A stretch of 64,000 bases of DNA from JBBDRJ01 sp963766295 (GTDB lineage: Bacteria; Actinomycetota; JAICYB01), in contig CAVXYW010000001.1 in assembly GCA_963766295.1 (NCBI GenBank), forward strand, positions 558,001-622,000, in the 5' to 3' direction. The notes under the pieces are model-generated. The model was not told the origin of the DNA and searched no databases. It worked only from the letters and a program-made list of their open reading frames with translations. Of this stretch, positions 59,570 through 64,000 are shown piece after piece (the first letter of the stretch is position 1; the number at the start of each line of letters is the position of its first letter). The translations under genes and the position numbers were made by a program.

Positions 59570-60160
59570 ATGCCTTTCGTCGGTGACAGCGACGTAGCAG
59601 TCAAGCAGGTCGGTGACAACGATTGGGAGCTGCTATCCAAGCTCGTGTATCAGGGGAACTACGAGGAGTTCACCATTCCTGTTGGGATGGGGACCGACTT
59701 CGCGTCGGTTCCTCGTCCCTTCGTTTGGTTCATCCCTCGCTACGGCAAATACACGCGCGCGGCGATCCTGCACGACTATCTGTGGCGCGTTAAGGCCCTA
59801 AACGGCGAGATCTCCTGGGCCGACGCCGACGGACTCTTCCGTCGCACGTTGCGTGAGCTCGATGTCGCGTTCCTGCGTCGCTGGATCATGTGGTCGGCCG
59901 TCCGTCTCGCGAGCATGGTGAAGAAGCAAGCAAAGAAAGGACGGTTCGCTCAGATCCCCCGCGCGTTGCTCTGCGCGCTGATCGCCATCGTCGTCGTCGG
60001 CCCGCCGGCGATCGTGATCGTTGCCTCGCTAGCGGTGTTCTGGGTGATCGAGTGGATCGCGTTCGGATTGCTGAAGGCTTGGAGCTATCTCAAGTCGCAG
60101 TTCACGAAAGCTCCGCCACCGGTCGAGGTGAACGCGCCGAGCATCCGGATGAAGCTTTAG
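59570..60160 (+). CDS. DUF1353 family membrane protein
   Basis: 196 residues from ATG 59570 (AAAGGGGG seven bases before). The first 110 residues match DUF1353, a family common in phages and bacteria: FTIPVGMGTDFASVPRPFVWFIPRYGKYTRAAILHDYL, and later ADADGLFRRTLRELDV. A hydrophobic region (about 130-170) suggests two membrane helices, which is unusual for this small family. Biochemical role unknown. The 93-base gap before it (59477-59569) holds no other gene. Confidence 0.85.
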   Translation: MPFVGDSDVAVKQVGDNDWELLSKLVYQGNYEEFTIPVGMGTDFASVPRPFVWFIPRYGKYTRAAILHDYLWRVKALNGEISWADADGLFRRTLRELDVAFLRRWIMWSAVRLASMVKKQAKKGRFAQIPRALLCALIAIVVVGPPAIVIVASLAVFWVIEWIAFGLLKAWSYLKSQFTKAPPPVEVNAPSIRMKL

Positions 60161-60162
60161 CG

Positions 60163-60831
60163 CTAAGAGATAAGACGGTCCCGCAGCGCGAGAACGACCG
60201 CTTCCGTCCGGCTGGAAGCGCCCATCTTCGCGAGCACTCGCGAGACGTGCGTCTTAACCGTGTGCACGCCGATCCCGAGGCGTCGCGCGATCTGCTTGTT
60301 CTCTAGTCCCGAAGCAAGCAAACGAAGGATCTCTTTCTGGCGCGGTGTGAGGGAACCGTTGCGCTCTCGTCCGTTGGCTGCGATCCGCTTGGCAACGACT
60401 TGCGCTGCATCGGGATGAAGAACAGTGTCGCCCGCGGCCAACCTCTGAAGAGCCGTTCCGAGCTCGGCAACGGAGATGTCCTTCAACGTGTATCCGTCCG
60501 CGCCCGCTTCGAGAGCGGTTTCCACCTGCATGTGGGACGCGCGCTCGGCCAGAAGCAGAACGCGAGCGGCGGGAGATCCCTTCTTCAGCATTCCGATCAC
60601 GCGCATGTTCTCGTCCGCGGCGAGCTCGGCATCGAGAACGACAATGTCCGGTGCGTATTCGTCCGCCATGCGCTGTCCGTCGGCGGTAGCCGCTGCGTGC
60701 GCCACGACCTGGACGCCTTCGATCGACTCGAGCAGGCGCACGAGACCAAGTCTGGGCAAGGCGTGGGGTGAGACGAGGACTACTCGTACTTCCCGGTGGC
60801 CGTTCTGGCTCCTGCGAGCGGGGGATCCCAT
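60163..60831 (-). CDS. LuxR/NarL-type response regulator with degenerate receiver
   Basis: 222 residues from ATG 60831. The receiver spans about 15-130: the acceptor Asp is kept (PDIVVLDAEL), as is the Lys (YTLKDIS). The acidic pair at the end of strand 1 is replaced (VVLVSPHALPRLG where VDDH is usual) and the switch Thr is Ala. The C-terminal helix-turn-helix is intact: LTPRQKEILRLLASGLENKQIARRLGIGVHTVKTHVSRVLAKMGASSRTEAV. It probably binds DNA without normal phosphorylation control. No partner kinase is adjacent. It is convergent with the DUF1353 gene. Confidence 0.88.
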   Translation of the reverse strand: MGSPARRSQNGHREVRVVLVSPHALPRLGLVRLLESIEGVQVVAHAAATADGQRMADEYAPDIVVLDAELAADENMRVIGMLKKGSPAARVLLLAERASHMQVETALEAGADGYTLKDISVAELGTALQRLAAGDTVLHPDAAQVVAKRIAANGRERNGSLTPRQKEILRLLASGLENKQIARRLGIGVHTVKTHVSRVLAKMGASSRTEAVVLALRDRLIS

Positions 60832-60903
60832 GCCGAAGTCGCTCCTTTGTCCGTACAGACTTCGGCGGCCTTCGAGTCCTACTTGAGCGTCGGCGCCGGG
60901 GAG

Positions 60904-61206
60904 CTAATCGGACGGTGACTGGGGGGCGAACCGGCGGCGCGTCACATCGCCCCTGAGCAGGGCATCTGAGGTCTGTGCGAACGCCGTGGCCCCACCTCCT
61001 ACTTCCCACGCGGCGAGGTCGGCCTCGGTTCTCCACTCGGAAAGGACGATCCAGCTGGGGTCATCGTCGGCTGCTCGCGCGGCATCGGCCCACAGCGCTC
61101 CGGGGGCCGCGCGCATCGCTTCGAGCATCACAGCGACGATCTCGCCGAACGCGTCGGCGCTCTCCGGTGCGACCGGATGCCTTTCGAAGGCCAGGACGGT
61201 GGCCAA
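60904..61206 (-). CDS. Antibiotic-biosynthesis-monooxygenase-like (ABM) domain protein
   Basis: 100 residues from TTG 61206, 3 bases after the HtrA stop. It has a dimeric ferredoxin-like ABM pattern: VLAFERHPVAPESADAFGEIVAVMLEAMRAAPGALWADAAR, then WIVLSEWRTEADLAAWE. Such small proteins include monooxygenases and many of unknown role. Cotranscription with HtrA suggests a stress link, which is inference. Confidence 0.75.
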   Translation of the reverse strand: MATVLAFERHPVAPESADAFGEIVAVMLEAMRAAPGALWADAARAADDDPSWIVLSEWRTEADLAAWEVGGGATAFAQTSDALLRGDVTRRRFAPQSPSD

Positions 61207-61209
61207 CCG

Positions 61210-62481
61210 CTACAGGTTCTGGGGCTTGTCGCCAAGAGTGGCGCGCAGGGTTTGGCGGTCGCCGTCGCGCACGACGACGAGCGATACCTGTTCCCCGACG
61301 CGATGCTCGCGTATGGCGACGATGAGATCGTCCATCGTTTCGATCTTTTCCCCATCGAAAGAAACGACGACGTCGTTCTGCTTCATCCCGGCTGAGTCGG
61401 CCGGACCGCTGCGTACGACTTCCATGATGAACGCGCCTTGAGCGACACCGAACTGTTCCTCGACTTCGGGAGTGATGTTCGCGCCGCTGACTCCGAGCCA
61501 CGGATGTGTTGCACGTCCCGAATTGATCAGCTCTTCGGCCACGGCAACGGCGACGTCGATCGGGATCGCGAAAGCAACACCTTCGGCTCCCACTTCGGGA
61601 CTCGCGCCGATCGCCGAGTTGATGCCGATGACGGAACCTTCGGCATCGATCAGCGCGCCGCCGGAGTTCCCCTGCGTTACCGGCGCATCGGTTTGGATCA
61701 TGTCGATCAGCGGACCGCCACCTCCAGGACGGTCGACCCGACGTCCGAGAGCCGAGATTATGCCGGCCGTCACCGATTGCTCGAGTCCAAGAGGAGAGCC
61801 GATCGCAACGGCGAGCTCGCCGACCTGAACTGTCTTGACGCTTCCGATCGCGGCCGCGGGGAGACCGTCCTTATTGACTTTGATCACCGCGACATCGGTC
61901 TCGGCATCGTTGCCGACGACGGTGGCGGGCAATCTCTGACCGGACGCGAGCGTCACCTCTATCTCGTTCGCATCTTCAACCACGTGGTTGTTCGTGATGA
62001 TGTGTCCGTCGGAGCGAATGATCACTCCCGATCCAGTGCCGGCAACTTGAACGTTTCCGAGGATCGTTGCGCTGTCGGCCGCCACGTTGATGTTGACAAC
62101 CCACGGACGTGCACGCGATGCGATGTCGACGACGCCGGAAACGGTGTCGTTGTCACCGTCGGCGCTTTGCACGACGCGCCTTTCGACGGCCGGATCGTCA
62201 TCGGCAAGTCTTGCGACCGGGTATGCGACGGCGGCCGCAACTATCGCGCCGACGATCGCTCCGATCAGTCCGGCCCGCAGCGTTCCGGAGTTCTTGGGCG
62301 AGCGGTCCACCGGCTTTGACGTCCGGCCCTCGAAGGTTTGCTCGACCCACTCACCGGTGCGTGGATCCCAAACCGGGCCGGCGTCGCCGGTGTCGACGGG
62401 CAGCTCCTCAGTCGACGCTCGCGGCGTAGTCCGCCAGTCGTCGCCCAGCTGCTCGGTCACGTCGTCGTCGCGCGAACTCAT
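61210..62481 (-). CDS. HtrA/DegP-type membrane serine protease
   Basis: 423 residues from ATG 62481 (AAGGA upstream). A cytosolic acidic N-terminus (1-68) includes VWDPRTGEWVEQ, a short motif near the start of many actinobacterial membrane proteins. One membrane helix (about 69-90) follows. The protease domain has His166 (ITNNHVVED), Asp196 (TDVAVIKV) and Ser273 (TQGNSGGALID). A PDZ domain spans about 335-423 (WLGVSGANI, FIMEVVRSGPADSAGMKQNDVVVSFDG). It degrades or refolds damaged proteins outside the membrane. It is divergent from the ECF sigma factor gene. Confidence 0.93.
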   Translation of the reverse strand: MSSRDDDVTEQLGDDWRTTPRASTEELPVDTGDAGPVWDPRTGEWVEQTFEGRTSKPVDRSPKNSGTLRAGLIGAIVGAIVAAAVAYPVARLADDDPAVERRVVQSADGDNDTVSGVVDIASRARPWVVNINVAADSATILGNVQVAGTGSGVIIRSDGHIITNNHVVEDANEIEVTLASGQRLPATVVGNDAETDVAVIKVNKDGLPAAAIGSVKTVQVGELAVAIGSPLGLEQSVTAGIISALGRRVDRPGGGGPLIDMIQTDAPVTQGNSGGALIDAEGSVIGINSAIGASPEVGAEGVAFAIPIDVAVAVAEELINSGRATHPWLGVSGANITPEVEEQFGVAQGAFIMEVVRSGPADSAGMKQNDVVVSFDGEKIETMDDLIVAIREHRVGEQVSLVVVRDGDRQTLRATLGDKPQNL

Positions 62482-62569
62482 GGCCAGCGTCCTTCTGAGA
62501 TGTCGGAGTACGCCTACCTCGAAACCGTACAACGCCACAGGAGGTGCGGGAGTTGGCCGATCAAGGTTT

Positions 62570-62587
62570 TAGGAACTTCCTAGGAAC
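62570..62587. promoter_or_regulatory. Perfect heptamer direct repeat before the ECF sigma factor gene
   Basis: TAGGAAC occurs at 62570-62576 and 62581-62587, four bases apart. Each contains GGAAC, the usual core of ECF sigma -35 elements, and AGGAA-C-TTCCT is also palindromic. It lies 20 bases before the sigma start and 89 bases from the htrA start, so it may control either. Confidence 0.5.
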
Positions 62588-62607
62588 CACGGATACTACA
62601 AAGCGCT

Positions 62608-63195
62608 GTGCCGCCACCTATCGAAGTGCCATCACCGGAAGCAGACGAGCTTGTAGCCGCAGCGATCAAAGGCGATACGGGCGCATTCGCTTCTCTGTTT
62701 ACGATCACCTTCCCATCCGTTTACCGGTACCTGTATGGGCGCTGTGGCGACGTGTCGCTCGCAGAGGATCTCGCGCAGGACACTTTCCTTCGTGCCTTGC
62801 GCGCAGTGAGGACGTCCTTCAAAGGCAAGTCGGGTGAGTTCCTCGCGTGGACGATCAGGATCGCCCGCAACCGCTTTCTGGACCACGTCAAATCCGGAAG
62901 GGTTCGCTGGGAAGTAGTGGTCGAAGAAACGCCAGTGATCTTCGACAAGTCCAACCCGGAAGCCGAAGCGTTGGCCAGCGTGGAGGGCGCGGATCTAAAG
63001 AAAGCCCTATCGCGTCTGACGGGCGATCAACAGGAGATCCTCTACCTCCGTTTCTTCCAGGGATTGCAGATAGCCGAGGTCGCCGCGGCTACCAGCCGCA
63101 CGGAAGGGGCGGTCAAGGCCATGCAGTTCCGGGCCTTGCGCGCGCTGGCCAGGGTTTTGCGAACCGAAGGGTTCGAACTGGGAGGTGGGGAGTGA
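62608..63195 (+). CDS. ECF-type RNA polymerase sigma factor
   Basis: 195 residues from GTG 62608. Region 2: AFASLFTITFPSVYRYLYGRCGDVSLAEDLAQDTFLRAL and WTIRIARNRFLDHVKS. Region 4: ALSRLTGDQQEILYLRFFQGLQIAEVAAATSRTEGAVKAMQFRALRAL. Regions 1 and 3 are short, as in ECF factors. No anti-sigma gene follows: the next gene is a sortase after 111 bases. Divergent htrA suggests an envelope-stress role, as for other sigma-E/HtrA pairs. Confidence 0.92.
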   Translation: MPPPIEVPSPEADELVAAAIKGDTGAFASLFTITFPSVYRYLYGRCGDVSLAEDLAQDTFLRALRAVRTSFKGKSGEFLAWTIRIARNRFLDHVKSGRVRWEVVVEETPVIFDKSNPEAEALASVEGADLKKALSRLTGDQQEILYLRFFQGLQIAEVAAATSRTEGAVKAMQFRALRALARVLRTEGFELGGGE

Positions 63196-63306
63196 GGTTG
63201 CCCGAACCTGGTGACCGTCTAGCTCGTTCCCAGTACAGTGGGGCGGTCCTCCACGGGACTGCGATGTGCGCAGTGTGGACGTCCGGGGGTATCCAAAGGA
63301 CATTCG

Positions 63307-64000
63307 ATGAGCGATCCGGAAAAACCAGCGCGGGGTCGTCCGGCTTCGAGAAGGCCGAACGGCAACGGCAAGGACTCGAAGGCCGCGCCGGCCAAGCCGG
63401 TCAAACCGCTGCCCGCCTGGCGTCAGAAGCTGTATCGGGTCCCGGTACTCGGGACGATCGCTTACGTCGTCTGGCCACCGCGAACGTCGGCCAGCGTCGT
63501 TCGTCGCTCGTTCTCGGCCGCTCTCGCGATCGTGGCCATCCTCGGGATCGGCATGGCCGCCTACCCATGGGCCGGCGAGAGCTATCCCTTCTTCTATCGG
63601 GTACCGGTCGAGAAGCTCATCGAGTGGTCGAACTTCCTGAGCGACATGCAGACCAACCGTCTGCAAGACAAGCTCGCTGCGGAGTTCGATTCGCTGGACT
63701 CGCTCAGTCGCGGAGAAGGCAAACCGCTCACCCGTATCCAGATCCCGGCCATCGATGTGACGACGATCGTCGTCAACGGAACGTCGCCGTCGGCTCTCAA
63801 GGCTGGCGCCGGCCACTACCCGAGCACACCGCTTCCCGGAGCCAAGGGGAACATGGCCATCGCCGGTCACCGGACGACCTTCGGCCGTCCCTTCAACAAG
63901 ATCGACCGGCTGAAGGTGGGCAACCGGATAGTCCTGACCACACCGGTGGCCCGCTACACGTACCGAGTCTCCCGAGCGCCTTTCATCACGCATCCGTACG
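63307..64000 (+). CDS. Sortase, probably class E (cut by window end)
   Basis: 231 residues are visible from ATG 63307 (AAAGGA before it). A basic, low-complexity N-terminus (about 1-45) precedes a membrane helix (about 66-85, AALAIVAILGIGMAAYPW). Then comes the sortase barrel: RIQIPAIDVTTIVVNG, GAGHYPSTPLPGAKGNMAIAGHRTTFGRPF with the catalytic His in AGHR, and DRLKVGNRIVLTT. The TLxTC cysteine and the last Arg lie beyond base 64000. It anchors proteins to the cell wall in Gram-positive bacteria. Confidence 0.9.
   Translation, partial: MSDPEKPARGRPASRRPNGNGKDSKAAPAKPVKPLPAWRQKLYRVPVLGTIAYVVWPPRTSASVVRRSFSAALAIVAILGIGMAAYPWAGESYPFFYRVPVEKLIEWSNFLSDMQTNRLQDKLAAEFDSLDSLSRGEGKPLTRIQIPAIDVTTIVVNGTSPSALKAGAGHYPSTPLPGAKGNMAIAGHRTTFGRPFNKIDRLKVGNRIVLTTPVARYTYRVSRAPFITHPY

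Noticed and set aside
63192..64000. GTG overlapping the sigma factor stop as GTGA, which could have been an anti-sigma gene
   Set aside because: The frame has no zinc-site or membrane features and becomes the plus-one shadow of the sortase gene.
1..64000. tRNA, rRNA, insertion sequence or prophage genes
   Set aside because: Gaps were read for the tRNA T-loop motif, long rRNA tracts, transposase motifs and terminal repeats; none was convincing. The DUF1353 gene alone is not evidence of a prophage.

Overview
The window reads as a chromosomal piece of an uncultured, probably deep-branching actinobacterium. The evidence is high GC, many GTG and TTG starts, frequent one- to eight-base stop/start overlaps, class III cyclase-ATPase-TPR proteins, an AccD-AccA fusion, a Tad pilus locus, a class E-type sortase, RsbU/STAS partner switching, and B12-dependent mutase next to succinyl-CoA ligase. 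No rRNA, tRNA, CRISPR array or transposase was found. Function names rest on motifs and family knowledge, because no database search was possible.

Layout. 1-4.0 kb: the end of a GNAT acetyltransferase, a secreted PHP-domain protein coupled to a secreted protein of unknown function, and an alpha/beta hydrolase. 4.2-13.1 kb: the helicase pcrA behind a long inverted repeat, then two tandem cyclase/AAA/TPR signalling proteins. 13.2-21.2 kb: two related small secreted proteins, MgtC-like protein, lipase, accDA with a coupled small gene, a DsbA-like protein, a ketopantoate-reductase-like enzyme and an acidic coiled-coil protein. 21.4-26.8 kb: core metabolism (mutase B12 subunit, sucC, a small gene, sucD, purN with two frame breaks, purH).

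27.5-46.9 kb is the most distinctive region. It is a mostly minus-strand array of co-oriented genes. At its head are two membrane-anchored blue-copper (cupredoxin) proteins. They are followed by three kinase-less multi-membrane sensor-like proteins with a small membrane protein, four tandem double-cupredoxin lipoproteins, and a fourth sensor-like protein. Then come a SpoIIE-type phosphatase with a built-in anti-sigma-type ATPase domain, two STAS anti-anti-sigma factors, two related genes of unknown family, and a frame-broken FAD oxidoreductase. A SARP/BTAD-type activator gene, also frame-broken as read, is divergent from the head. Spacers inside the array carry a repeated heptamer-4 nt-heptamer motif that could be that activator's operator. 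My inference is an envelope copper/redox system tied to a partner-switching stress pathway.

46.9-56 kb: ParB-like protein, mtnA coupled to a small kinase of the aminoglycoside phosphotransferase family, a patatin, a Thr/Pro-tailed lipoprotein, a large protein that looks like a fusion to a patatin lacking its nucleophile half, and a DUF72 protein. 56-59.5 kb: a compact Tad pilus operon (cpaF, a tadB-tadC fusion, flp, two TadE-like pseudopilins). 59.6-64 kb: DUF1353 protein, a LuxR regulator with a degenerate receiver, a monooxygenase-like small protein, HtrA protease, an ECF sigma factor behind a perfect heptamer repeat, and the start of a sortase.

Three genes (purN, the FAD oxidoreductase, the SARP gene) carry clustered single-base frame breaks while their neighbours are clean. 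Sequencing error is the default explanation. No gene-free stretch exceeds about 260 bases.
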